Positions 40,888 to 49,597 of a stretch of 64,000 nt of DNA are shown piece after piece (positions within the stretch are counted from its first letter, which is position 1; the number at the start of each line of letters is the position of its first letter). The stretch covers positions 1 through 64,000 of the forward strand of contig JAEERC010000035.1 of assembly GCA_016285645.1 (NCBI GenBank), read 5' to 3'. The translations under genes and the position numbers were made by a program. Under the pieces are notes generated by a model. It was not told the origin of the DNA, made no database searches, and worked only from the letters and a program-made list of their open reading frames with translations. Source of the DNA: Clostridiaceae bacterium. Lineage in GTDB: Bacteria; Bacillota; Clostridia; Oscillospirales; Acutalibacteraceae.

Positions 40888-43134
40888 ATGGCGAAAAAAA
40901 CCGGTAAAAAAGATATATCTTCCGCTTCAAGACCCCTCGACGACAAGACTTATATTCTCGGCGCGGGTGAGGTTGTTGATCAGGAGATAGTCGATACAAT
41001 AGAAAACAACTTCATGCCTTACGCCATGAGCGTAATAATGTCGCGCGCCATTCCCGAAATCGACGGTTTCAAGCCCTCGCACAGAAAGATTCTTTATATG
41101 ATGTATAAAATGAATCTGCTTGAGGGTCAGAGGGCGAAATCCGCCAAAATCGTCGGTCAGGTTATGCAGTTAAATCCCCACGGCGACCAGGCGATTTATG
41201 ACACGATGGTTCGCCTTTCAAAGGGATATGAGGCGCTTCTCTACCCCTATGTTGACTCCAAGGGCAACTTCGGTAAGGCGTACTCCCGCGATATGATGTG
41301 GGCGGCTTCAAGATATACGGAAGCGAAGCTTGAAAAAATCTGCAAGGAACTTTTCAAGGACATAGCTAAAGACACCGTTGATATGGTGGACAATTTCGAC
41401 AACACAATGAAAGAGCCCGCTCTGTTGCCTGTAACCTTCCCGTCGGTTCTCATTAACGCCAACACCGGTATTGCCGCCGGTATGGCAAGCTCCATCTGCT
41501 CATTCAACCTTGAAGAGGTCTGCAAAACAACCATAGAACTGCTCAAAAGCAAAAATCACGATGTAACCGAGACTCTGCTCGCTCCCGATTTCGCGGGCGG
41601 CGGTCTGCTCGTTTATGACCGCAGTGTGATGGAGGAAATATACAGAACGGGCAGGGGAGGCTTCAAGGTCCGCGCAAAGTATTCGTTTGACAAGGCGAAC
41701 AGCTGTATCGAAATTACCGAAATACCTCCCACAACCTCAATAGAAGCGATAATTGATAAAGTTATTGAAAAGGTCAAAACCGGCTCGCTCAAAGAGATAA
41801 GCGACATCCGTGACGAAACGGATCTCGGCGGTCTTAAAATCACAATAGATGTTAAGCGCGGAACGGACCCCGACAAATTAATGCGCAAGCTCTACGCCGT
41901 TACTCCGCTTCAGGACACATTCTCCTGCAACTTCAACATTCTCGTAAACAGCATAACCAAGGTTATGGGTGTTAAGGAAATTCTTCTTGAATGGATCGAT
42001 TTCAGAACGGAATGCGTGCGCAGAAGAACGCTTTTTGACCTGAACAGGGCGAAGGACCGCCTTCATCTTCTGCGCGGTCTTGAGAAAATACTGCTTGATA
42101 TAGATAAGGCAATAAAGATAATCCGCAACACCGACGAGGAGAGCGAGGTTGTTCCCAACCTTATGATCGGCTTCGGAATCGACAAGATTCAGGCGGAATA
42201 TGTTGCGGAAATCAAACTGCGACACCTCAATAAGGAATATATCCTCAAGCGCCTGCAGGATATTGAAAAACTCGAGGAAGCGATCAAGGACCTCAACGAA
42301 ACGCTTGAAAACCCGAAAAAGATAAAGCAAATTATCTCCTTTGAGTTAAAAGAGGTAATAAAGAATTACGCGAAGCCCCGCAAAACGGAAATTATTTACA
42401 CAGCCGACATTGAAGAAGATGAAGAGGAAGTTGAGGAAATACCCGATTACCCCGTAACGCTCTTCTTCACAAAAGAAGGATATTTCAAGAAAATCACTCC
42501 TCAGTCGTTGCGTATGAGCAATGTTCACAAACTCAAGGAAGGCGACGAAATCCTTCTCACAATCGAATCTACAAACAGCAAGGATTTGCTTTTCTTTACA
42601 AACAAATGCCAGGTTTACAAATCAAGCGCGAACGCATTTGCCGACACAAAGGCGAGCACCTTCGGCGATTATGTTGCCGCGAAACTCGAGATGGAGCCGG
42701 ATGAAACCGCCGTTTATATGGCTGTTACCGACAACTACTCTGGCTATATGATGTTCTTCTTTGAAAACGGCAAGGCGGCAAAGGTCGAACTTTCGGCTTA
42801 CGAAACAAAGACAAAGCGTAAAAAACTTATTAAGGCGTTTTCGGACAAATCCCCGGTTGCCGCTTTTATGCAGCTGCCGGAGGATAAGGATGTGGTTGTA
42901 AGTTCCACCGCGGGCAGAATACTTCTGTTCAACACATCCGTTATTATGCCCAAGACCACAAAGGACACAATCGGCGTTTCGGTTATGAATCTCAAGAAGG
43001 GTCAGAAACTGTTCTCGGCAAGGGATTATGTTGAGGGAGAGTTCGCGAAGCCCTACAGATACAAGTCCAAAAATCTTCCCGCCGCGGGCGCGTTGCTCAG
43101 CAATGAGGACACGGGCGAACAGCTGACTTTATAA
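40888..43134 (+). CDS. parC: DNA topoisomerase IV/gyrase-like subunit A (ParC)
   Basis: This 748-residue breakage-reunion subunit has the catalytic tyrosine Y143 in AASRYTEAKL and IDGFKPSHRKILYMMYK in place of the usual DGLKPVHRRILY. The QRDR segment reads NPHGDQAIYDTM, so the residue equivalent to Escherichia coli GyrA Ser83 is glutamine (Q101), while the Asp87 equivalent (D105) is kept. The C-terminal beta-propeller (from about 495) is short, as in ParC rather than GyrA. With parE it should decatenate or relax DNA. CGGAG precedes the ATG. Confidence 0.92.
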   Translation: MAKKTGKKDISSASRPLDDKTYILGAGEVVDQEIVDTIENNFMPYAMSVIMSRAIPEIDGFKPSHRKILYMMYKMNLLEGQRAKSAKIVGQVMQLNPHGDQAIYDTMVRLSKGYEALLYPYVDSKGNFGKAYSRDMMWAASRYTEAKLEKICKELFKDIAKDTVDMVDNFDNTMKEPALLPVTFPSVLINANTGIAAGMASSICSFNLEEVCKTTIELLKSKNHDVTETLLAPDFAGGGLLVYDRSVMEEIYRTGRGGFKVRAKYSFDKANSCIEITEIPPTTSIEAIIDKVIEKVKTGSLKEISDIRDETDLGGLKITIDVKRGTDPDKLMRKLYAVTPLQDTFSCNFNILVNSITKVMGVKEILLEWIDFRTECVRRRTLFDLNRAKDRLHLLRGLEKILLDIDKAIKIIRNTDEESEVVPNLMIGFGIDKIQAEYVAEIKLRHLNKEYILKRLQDIEKLEEAIKDLNETLENPKKIKQIISFELKEVIKNYAKPRKTEIIYTADIEEDEEEVEEIPDYPVTLFFTKEGYFKKITPQSLRMSNVHKLKEGDEILLTIESTNSKDLLFFTNKCQVYKSSANAFADTKASTFGDYVAAKLEMEPDETAVYMAVTDNYSGYMMFFFENGKAAKVELSAYETKTKRKKLIKAFSDKSPVAAFMQLPEDKDVVVSSTAGRILLFNTSVIMPKTTKDTIGVSVMNLKKGQKLFSARDYVEGEFAKPYRYKSKNLPAAGALLSNEDTGEQLTL

Positions 43135-43162
43135 AAAAGAATCAATAAAAATAAAAAAACTC

Positions 43163-43191
43163 TTGAAATTACCGAGCTTATGTGATAAAAT
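43163..43191 (+). promoter_or_regulatory. Promoter of secG
   Basis: TTGAAA (43163-43168), a 17-base spacer with extended TGA, and TAAAAT (43186-43191) lie about 36 bases before the secG ATG. Confidence 0.7.
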
Positions 43192-43227
43192 CCCATAGTA
43201 AATCAATTAACGGAGGAAAAATTTCTA

Positions 43228-43476
43228 ATGAGTTGGTACGATATTTTAATAGGTGTAGTTCTTATACTTGTTTCTATAAGCGCAGTTATTGTTGTTCTTT
43301 TACAGGAAAGCCGCAACGCGGGTCTTTCGGGCGCAATAGCCGGCGGCGCTGAGACATTTCTCGGTAAAAACAAGGGCAGATCCGTTGAAGAAAAGCTTGT
43401 AAAAATCACAAAGTGGCTCACAGTGGCGTTCTTTGTTCTCGCTCTTATTTCAACCCTTGTTGTTCTTTTCTTCTGA
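43228..43476 (+). CDS. secG: Preprotein translocase subunit SecG
   Basis: This 82-residue protein has two membrane helices (about 3-23 and 62-81) around a loop containing VVLLQESRNAGLSGAIAGGAETFLGKNKG, the SecG hallmark. It is the small auxiliary subunit of the SecYEG channel. GGAGG lies before the ATG. It has its own promoter and terminator, so it is monocistronic between parC and the PBP gene. Confidence 0.95.
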   Translation: MSWYDILIGVVLILVSISAVIVVLLQESRNAGLSGAIAGGAETFLGKNKGRSVEEKLVKITKWLTVAFFVLALISTLVVLFF

Positions 43477-43493
43477 GAAAAAGCAATATCTGA

Positions 43494-43519
43494 GGCAGGT
43501 GAATTTTCACCTGCCTTTT
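43494..43519 (+). terminator. Terminator of secG
   Basis: GGCAGGTGAA (43494-43503) pairs with TTCACCTGCC (43506-43515) across a two-base gap, followed by TTTT. Confidence 0.85.
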
Positions 43520-43534
43520 ATATTTATATAATAC

Positions 43535-43563
43535 TTGAAAAATATATAATATTGTTATATAAT
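43535..43563 (+). promoter_or_regulatory. Promoter of the class A PBP gene
   Basis: TTGAAA (43535-43540), a 17-base spacer and TATAAT (43558-43563) lie about 40 bases before the ATG at 43604. The DNA is very A+T rich, but both boxes are strong. Confidence 0.7.
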
Positions 43564-43603
43564 ATATAGATGATTGATATATTTCATTTCGGAGGTTCTT
43601 CGA

Positions 43604-45817
43604 ATGAAGGATAACAAAGCAAAAAAGAAAAAGGTTAAAAAACACAATAAATTTTTTACTGTGTTCTGGGCTATTGTCTGCATCGGCTTTTTCAGCGCTG
43701 CGGCTATTGCCGGCTATGTCTTTTATAATGTCTATAACACCGTAAACGGCGATATTATAGTTGACCTTGCCGACTACACCGAAAACCAGAACCAGACTTC
43801 TTTTATTTACGCTTATGAGGATAACGACCCGACCAAGGTAAAAGAGCTTCTCAGACTGCACGCGGAAGAAAACAGAATCTGGGTTGACCTTGAGGATATT
43901 TCGGTTTATTTAGAGGAATGCTTTGTAGGCCTTGAGGACAAGCGCTTTTACGAGCACCGGGGCGTTGACTGGATAAGAACTCTCGGCTCGGCAAAATACA
44001 AATTCAGCCAGGGCGGTTCAACAATCACACAGCAGCTCATAAAGAATATCACCAATCAGAAGGATGTTACCGTTGTAAGAAAATTCAAGGAAATTGTTTC
44101 CGCTCTGAACCTTGAAAAGCATTACGACAAAAAGACCATTCTCGAGGCGTACCTCAACACAGTTTATCTCGGCAGCGGATGTTACGGCGTAAAAACCGCC
44201 GCTGAAACATATTTCGGCAAGGATGTAAGCGAATTGAACCTCGCCGAGTCCGCCTGTATCGCCGTTATTACAAAAGCCCCTTACGGCTACAATCCGCTTT
44301 ATAACCGCGAGGCAAACAGAGAAAGGCAGCTTTACTGTTTGAAGCAATTGCTCGAGCAGGGTCTCGTCACTCCTCAGGAATATGATGAAGCAGTCAATTA
44401 CGAGCTTGTGTTTACCAACGACGATAACTTCGTTCCCAGTGAGTTGTTCTTAGCCCAGCAGGCGGAACACGACAAGGAAGAGAAGAAGGAAGAGTACTGG
44501 AGCTATTATATCGACTTCGCCATCAACAGCGTTATAAAAGACCTGATTGATGAATACGGCTATTCCGAGCTTCAGGCGAGCAACAAGATTTATTACGGCG
44601 GTCTGAAAATATATATCGCCGCCGACCTCGATGTTCAGGATGATCTCGAATACATATTTGAAAACAGAATCGGCTGGGGCAACGATGAGATTCAGGGCGC
44701 GATGACAATTATGGATTACTCCGGCAGAGTTGTAGCCATTGTCGGCGCGGCAGGCAAAAAGACCGAAAACAGAAGTCTTGTTATGGCCGCGGATTCCTAC
44801 AGACAGCCCGGTTCAACCATCAAGCCGCTTTCAACCTACGCGCCTCTGCTTGACTTAAACAAGATTACATACTCAACAAGAGTCAAGGACTACGCCATCG
44901 CTTACAACGGAAAACTCTGGCCCCACAACGTTGATAAAACTCTCGGTTCGGGCGGCAAGGTAACAATTCAGAAAGCCGTTCAGGAATCCATGAACACCGT
45001 TCCCGCGAGACTTATTTCCGGTTATGAACTTGACGATGACCTGACCCTTACAATTGACAAATCCTTTGATTATCTTCAGAACCACTTTATGCTTTCACAT
45101 CTCGACAGCACAAAGGACAAGGACCTGGGACCTCTCGCCACGGGCGCTCTGACCTACGGCGCGAGCACGCTCGAAATGTGCGCGGCATACGCCACATTCG
45201 GCAACGGCGGCAGATATTATAAACCCTACGCTTATTACAAAGTAACCAATTCCAGCGGCACCGAGGTTATTCTCGACAACACCGATCCGCAGTACACACA
45301 GGCAATAAGCGAGGACGCTTCCGACATTATGTGCGAAATACTGCAGACCGTAAGAACAAGTTACTACGGCACCGCTTCGACGGTAAGGCAGTTCCCGATA
45401 TTCGCCAAAACAGGTACAACCACGGACGATAAGGACAGATGGTTCTGCGCCGGCACTCCCTATTATGTGGGCACGGTTTGGTACGGCTACAGCAGCAAAC
45501 CGAGAACCATAGGCGCCGATATAAACCCCGCGGGTACAATATTCTTCAATGTGTTTGACAGAATCCACAGGGGTCTCGATACCGATGTCGCCTTCCCGAA
45601 GAGCCCGAATGTAACCGCTGAATACTACTGCACGGTTACCGGCAATCTCGCTTCTTCAAACTGCCCTTATACTGCCAAAGGCTGGTACAGCAAGGACAAT
45701 CTTCCGCCTTATTGCTCATACTGCTCGGGCAGAAGCTACTCAAACGACAACGACTCAGGTAATTCAGGCAACGGCGGCACATATACCTGGGATGACATTG
45801 TTTCATTTATCAACTGA
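43604..45817 (+). CDS. Class A penicillin-binding protein (PBP1A-like)
   Basis: This 737-residue bifunctional peptidoglycan synthase has a lysine-rich cytoplasmic tail, one membrane helix (about 18-42), and a GT51 glycosyltransferase domain with EDKRFYEHRGVD (catalytic E111) and GGSTITQQLIKN (137-148). The transpeptidase domain has STIK (S404, K407), SMN (S462-N464) and KTG (602-604). The C-terminal tail is rich in cysteine, serine and asparagine (PYCSYCSGRSYSNDN). ATG at 43604 is chosen because of GGAGG upstream and the basic N-terminus; the frame itself opens at 43574. A terminator separates it from ruvX. Confidence 0.95.
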   Translation: MKDNKAKKKKVKKHNKFFTVFWAIVCIGFFSAAAIAGYVFYNVYNTVNGDIIVDLADYTENQNQTSFIYAYEDNDPTKVKELLRLHAEENRIWVDLEDISVYLEECFVGLEDKRFYEHRGVDWIRTLGSAKYKFSQGGSTITQQLIKNITNQKDVTVVRKFKEIVSALNLEKHYDKKTILEAYLNTVYLGSGCYGVKTAAETYFGKDVSELNLAESACIAVITKAPYGYNPLYNREANRERQLYCLKQLLEQGLVTPQEYDEAVNYELVFTNDDNFVPSELFLAQQAEHDKEEKKEEYWSYYIDFAINSVIKDLIDEYGYSELQASNKIYYGGLKIYIAADLDVQDDLEYIFENRIGWGNDEIQGAMTIMDYSGRVVAIVGAAGKKTENRSLVMAADSYRQPGSTIKPLSTYAPLLDLNKITYSTRVKDYAIAYNGKLWPHNVDKTLGSGGKVTIQKAVQESMNTVPARLISGYELDDDLTLTIDKSFDYLQNHFMLSHLDSTKDKDLGPLATGALTYGASTLEMCAAYATFGNGGRYYKPYAYYKVTNSSGTEVILDNTDPQYTQAISEDASDIMCEILQTVRTSYYGTASTVRQFPIFAKTGTTTDDKDRWFCAGTPYYVGTVWYGYSSKPRTIGADINPAGTIFFNVFDRIHRGLDTDVAFPKSPNVTAEYYCTVTGNLASSNCPYTAKGWYSKDNLPPYCSYCSGRSYSNDNDSGNSGNGGTYTWDDIVSFIN

Positions 45818-45822
45818 TTTCA

Positions 45823-45855
45823 AGCGGCGGCTATCAACCTTAGCCGTCGCTTTTT
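45823..45855 (+). terminator. Terminator after PBP gene
   Basis: AGCGGCGGCTA (45823-45833) pairs with TAGCCGTCGCT (45841-45851), with one G-T pair and a seven-base loop, followed by TTTT. ruvX begins only 15-25 bases later, so partial read-through is probably how ruvX and radA are expressed. Confidence 0.8.
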
Positions 45856-45869
45856 AAAAAGGGCAGGGG

Positions 45870-46310
45870 GTGCGCAATTTGATAATAATCGGCGTTGACT
45901 ACGGCGATGTGAGAACGGGTATTTCCGTTTGCGACAAAACGGAGATGCTGGCATCCCCCGTCTGCGTAATTGAGGAAAAAGACGCTCAGACGCTCGCAAA
46001 AAAAATAAAAGCAATCTGCGAAGAGAGAAAAGCGCAGATGATAGTTATGGGTCTTCCGAAAAATATGGATTCAAGCGAGGGCTTCCGCGCTCAGGCATGC
46101 AGAGAATTCGCCGAACTTTTAAAAACCGAAACGGGACTTGATGTTGCGATGCGCGATGAACGCCTCACCACTGTGAGCGCTCACAATGTTCTGAATGTGA
46201 CAGATGTTCGCGGAATAAAACGCAAAAAAATCGTTGACGAAGTTGCCGCGGTTATGATATTGCAGGAATATCTCGACTACCGCAAAAACAATCCTACGGA
46301 GGTAAAATAA
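45870..46310 (+). CDS. ruvX: RuvX/YqgF Holliday-junction resolvase-like / rRNA-processing nuclease
   Basis: This protein of about 146 residues has the RNase H-like fold signature GVDYGDVRTGIS near the N-terminus, the MVMGLPKNMDSSEG middle motif, and DERLTTVSAHNVL. YqgF family members act in 16S rRNA 5'-end maturation and are proposed junction resolvases. The frame begins at GTG 45870, but TTG at 45879, with AGGGGGT seven bases upstream, is an equally good or better start, giving 143 residues. It is followed two bases later by radA. Confidence 0.9.
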   Translation: MRNLIIIGVDYGDVRTGISVCDKTEMLASPVCVIEEKDAQTLAKKIKAICEERKAQMIVMGLPKNMDSSEGFRAQACREFAELLKTETGLDVAMRDERLTTVSAHNVLNVTDVRGIKRKKIVDEVAAVMILQEYLDYRKNNPTEVK

Positions 46311-46312
46311 AT

Positions 46313-47677
46313 ATGGCTCCGAAAGTAAAATCGGTTTATATATGCAGTGAGTGCGGCTATGAGTCGGCAAAATGGTTCGGTCAGTGCCCCGGCTGCGGCG
46401 AATGGAACACAATGAACGAGGAAATAAAAACAACAGGAAGCGATAAATCTCCGGCTGTTTCATACTCATCCGCAAAGGCATATAAAATCGATGAAATAGA
46501 GGCGGATAAAAGCATCCGCTACAAAACGGGATTTAAGGAACTTGACAGAGTATTGGGCGGCGGGCTCGTAAACGGTTCGCTTGTTCTGCTGAGCGGTGAC
46601 CCCGGAATAGGCAAATCGACAATTCTTTTACAGATTTGTCAGAATCTCGGTAAAAACTTAACTATATTATATGTTACCGGCGAGGAATCCGCCCAGCAGA
46701 TTAAACTCAGGGCAAAGCGGCTCGGCGTTTCGAGCGAAGGGCTGTCGGTAATGTGTGAAAATAATGTTTCGGCAATTATAAACTATGTTACCGAAAATAA
46801 GCCCGGTCTTCTTATAATCGACTCCATTCAGACCATGACCATTCCCGAAATCAATTCCTCCGCGGGCAGCGTCACTCAGGTAAGGGAATCCACCTCGGCG
46901 TTTATGAGATGCGCAAAATCCTTGAATATTCCTACCGTTATTGTCGGCCATGTAAATAAAGACGGCAACATCGCGGGTCCCAAGGTGCTTGAGCATATAG
47001 TTGACTGCGTTCTTTATTTTGAAGGTGAAAGACATCTTTCCTACAGAATACTGCGCGCCGTCAAAAACAGATACGGTTCAACCAATGAAATAGGCGTTTT
47101 CGAAATGCTGGACAGCGGCTTAAGTGAGGTCGAAAATCCGTCGCTTATGCTTATTTCCGGCAAGCCTAAGAACACATCCGGCTCCTGCATAACCTGTGTT
47201 ATGGAAGGCAGCAGACCTATTCTTGCTGAGATTCAGGGCCTTGTTTCATCATCGGGTTACGGAAATCCCAGAAGAATGAGCAACGGCTTCGATTATAACC
47301 GTATGGCTATGATTCTGGCTATACTTGAGAAAAGAGCCGGCTTTTTCTTCGCCAACTCCGATGCCTATGTAAACATTGTCGGCGGTCTTAAGCCCGATGA
47401 ACCCGCCGCCGATCTCGCGGTTGCTCTGGCTCTTATTTCCGCTCTCAAAGACACTCCGGTAAACGATGAAACCATCGCATTCGGAGAAGTCGGGCTCGGC
47501 GGAGAACTCAGATCCATTAATTGTTGTGAGCAGAGAATAAGAGAAGCGGAAAGACTTGGCTTTAAACGCTGCATTATTCCCAGACATAATTTCAGAACAA
47601 TTTCCGGCTCCTTCAAAGGCGATATTGAAATAATCGGAGCAAACAATATAAACGAGGCGTTCAACAGCGCAATATGA
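46313..47677 (+). CDS. radA: DNA repair protein RadA
   Basis: This 454-residue RecA-like ATPase aids branch migration in homologous recombination. It has the C4 zinc finger (C11, C14, C25, C28), Walker A GDPGIGKST (95-103), the KNRYGS motif diagnostic of RadA, and a C-terminal Lon-like domain (NIVGGLKPDEPAADLAVALAL). GGAGG precedes the ATG. The next gene overlaps by four bases. Confidence 0.96.
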   Translation: MAPKVKSVYICSECGYESAKWFGQCPGCGEWNTMNEEIKTTGSDKSPAVSYSSAKAYKIDEIEADKSIRYKTGFKELDRVLGGGLVNGSLVLLSGDPGIGKSTILLQICQNLGKNLTILYVTGEESAQQIKLRAKRLGVSSEGLSVMCENNVSAIINYVTENKPGLLIIDSIQTMTIPEINSSAGSVTQVRESTSAFMRCAKSLNIPTVIVGHVNKDGNIAGPKVLEHIVDCVLYFEGERHLSYRILRAVKNRYGSTNEIGVFEMLDSGLSEVENPSLMLISGKPKNTSGSCITCVMEGSRPILAEIQGLVSSSGYGNPRRMSNGFDYNRMAMILAILEKRAGFFFANSDAYVNIVGGLKPDEPAADLAVALALISALKDTPVNDETIAFGEVGLGGELRSINCCEQRIREAERLGFKRCIIPRHNFRTISGSFKGDIEIIGANNINEAFNSAI

Positions 47678-48429
47678 TTAAATATGTCGAAAAGCCGAAT
47701 CTGCCCGAAAACCCGGTCGAAACAGTCGCGATAAGCGAAACGGCAGGGGAGGCAATAAAAAAAACAGAAGCGCTGGGAATTAAAACAATTAGAATATCCC
47801 CCTGCGGCAATCTCAATGAAGGTATTGCCTGCCACGCCGATTTACAGCTTATACATATCGGAAAGAATAAAGTAATCATTCCCGCAAATGCCGAACACTT
47901 GTTCGAACAACTGAAAAATCTGAATTTTGAAATAATTAAAGATGAAAACCGGCTGAAAAGGGAATATCCCGGCGATGTGCCTCTGAACGCTCAGATTATC
48001 GGCAAATATATTATATGTAATAAAAAGACTGTTTCGCGAAAAGTTCTGACCGAAGCCGAAAAAGCCGGATTGACTGTTATCGATGTTAAACAAGGATACA
48101 CGGCGTGCTCAATATGCGTTCTGAACGAAAACGCCATAATAACCGACGATATCGGCATATTTACAGCCGCTCAGTTTTTTTTGAACGATGTAACATTAAT
48201 TGAAAAGAATTCCATCGGATTAAAAAATTATAATTACGGATTCATCGGAGGATGCTGCGGAAAAATCTCGAAGGATACGCTGGCAGTGAACGGAAGTCTG
48301 ATGAGCCATTCGGACTGCAACAGAATCGCAGACGCTCTTAGCAGAAACAATATAAAGGTTCTTGAACTGCGTAACGGCAGAATGGAGGATATAGGCGGAA
48401 TATTGCCTTTAACCGAAAAAACGCCATAA
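47674..48429 (+). CDS. DUF6873-like protein, probable GME (guanidino-modifying enzyme) fold
   Basis: This 251-residue protein looks like the DUF6873 group of Clostridia, thought to adopt the amidinotransferase/deiminase (GME) fold. Supporting segments are GDVPLNAQIIGKYIICN, an ITDDIGI strand, GGCCGKIS, and MSHSDCNRIADAL, whose Cys could be catalytic, then EDIGGILPL. No reaction is known. It overlaps radA as ATGA, so it is probably co-translated. Family recognition is from memory of these motifs; function is open. Confidence 0.6.
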   Translation: MIKYVEKPNLPENPVETVAISETAGEAIKKTEALGIKTIRISPCGNLNEGIACHADLQLIHIGKNKVIIPANAEHLFEQLKNLNFEIIKDENRLKREYPGDVPLNAQIIGKYIICNKKTVSRKVLTEAEKAGLTVIDVKQGYTACSICVLNENAIITDDIGIFTAAQFFLNDVTLIEKNSIGLKNYNYGFIGGCCGKISKDTLAVNGSLMSHSDCNRIADALSRNNIKVLELRNGRMEDIGGILPLTEKTP

Positions 48430-48491
48430 AACCCCGATTTTTTTAAAAAATACTCCCCTAAGTTATACAAAACATTTATTTTGTATAATTA

Positions 48492-48520
48492 TTGATATTT
48501 TTTCGGACCCCTGTTATAAT
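48492..48520 (+). promoter_or_regulatory. Promoter of the Xer-type recombinase gene
   Basis: TTGATA (48492-48497), a 17-base spacer, extended TGT and TATAAT (48515-48520) precede the TTG start at 48581 by about 60 bases. Confidence 0.75.
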
Positions 48521-48580
48521 AGATAAGGAAAACAATTATTATACTATCCACTGCAATAAACCGATAAGCGAGGTGATATT

Positions 48581-49555
48581 TTGAGAAAAGAAGAAATCGT
48601 AAAGCTCCCTCTCTGCATTCAGGATTATTTAAACTATCTTTCCGTCGTTAAAAACAAATCTCAGCTTACCATTCTTGAATACGCTTCCGATCTCAGAATG
48701 TTCACTAGGTTTGAGCTCAGACGGCATAATCCTGATCTCGCTTCACTCCCCTTCGAAAAGATTGAAATTTTTTCGGCGGATATTTCTTTTTTCGAAAAAC
48801 TCAATTTAACCGATTCCTACGCCTTCCTCGCTTTCTGCAAGGATGAGAGAGGCGATGACGCCACCGCGCGAGCCAGAAAAGTTGTAAGCATTAAAAGGTT
48901 TTATAAATATCTTTTCGCGAACCAGTTAATCAAGGAAAACAATATGGTTAATCTGGAAGCGCCGAAAATAAAAAAATCCCTGCCCAAATATCTGACACTT
49001 GAGCAGAGTACGGCACTTCTCAGAGCCGTGGACGGCAAGAATAAAGAAAGAGACTATTGTATTCTCACTTTCTTTTTAAACTGCGGCCTGCGTCTTGCCG
49101 AGCTGGTCTCTATCAATTTATCTGATTTCTCGGACGAGGGAACTCTCCGTGTTGTGGGTAAAGGCAACAAGGAAAGAACAATTTACATAAACGATTCCTG
49201 CATAAAGGCGCTTAAATCCTATATGAGAGTGCGCCCTGTTGACGGAGTTATTGACAAAAACGCGCTCTTTTTGAGCAATCAGAAAAAGCGCATAAGTCCC
49301 AAAACCGTTCAGCATCTCGTTAATGTATACCTTGAGAAAGCCGGGCTCGGCAACAGCGGTTTTTCCGTTCACAAGCTTCGTCACACAGCCGCAACGCTTA
49401 TGTATCAGCATGGGAATGTCGATGTGCTGCTGCTTAAAGAAATACTCGGGCACGAAAATCTCGCCACCACTGAGATATATACCCATGTTGTTAATGAGCA
49501 ACTGAGAAAAGCCGTTGACAGCAATCCCCTTAATAATTTGGATAAAACCGAATAA
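48581..49555 (+). CDS. XerC/XerD-type tyrosine recombinase
   Basis: This 324-residue protein has the N-terminal SAM-like DNA-binding domain (IQDYLNYLSVVKNKSQLTILEYASDLRMF) and the catalytic domain with NCGLRLAELVSI (Arg), SVHKLRHTAATLM (His and Arg), GHENLATTEIYTH (His and the nucleophile Tyr). The size and lack of neighbouring phage genes point to a chromosome-dimer or housekeeping Xer rather than an integrase. The start is TTG after GAGGTGAT. A terminator separates it from the convergent GDPD gene. Confidence 0.88.
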   Translation: MRKEEIVKLPLCIQDYLNYLSVVKNKSQLTILEYASDLRMFTRFELRRHNPDLASLPFEKIEIFSADISFFEKLNLTDSYAFLAFCKDERGDDATARARKVVSIKRFYKYLFANQLIKENNMVNLEAPKIKKSLPKYLTLEQSTALLRAVDGKNKERDYCILTFFLNCGLRLAELVSINLSDFSDEGTLRVVGKGNKERTIYINDSCIKALKSYMRVRPVDGVIDKNALFLSNQKKRISPKTVQHLVNVYLEKAGLGNSGFSVHKLRHTAATLMYQHGNVDVLLLKEILGHENLATTEIYTHVVNEQLRKAVDSNPLNNLDKTE

Positions 49556-49559
49556 AGAA

Positions 49560-49588
49560 CACCCTTGATGCCGAAAACATCAAGGGTG
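49560..49588. terminator. Bidirectional terminator
   Basis: CACCCTTGATG (49560-49570) pairs perfectly with CATCAAGGGTG (49578-49588) around a seven-base loop. T-rich DNA lies on both outer sides, so it should serve both the recombinase gene and the convergent GDPD gene. Confidence 0.85.
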
Positions 49589-49597
49589 AATTGAATT

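Noticed and set aside
45095..45568. 157-residue minus-strand open frame
   Set aside because: It is antisense to the PBP transpeptidase domain, with no promoter or ribosome site.
48581..49555. Integrase of a mobile element
   Set aside because: The length and sequence fit XerC/XerD, and no attachment repeats, phage genes or tRNA are nearby.
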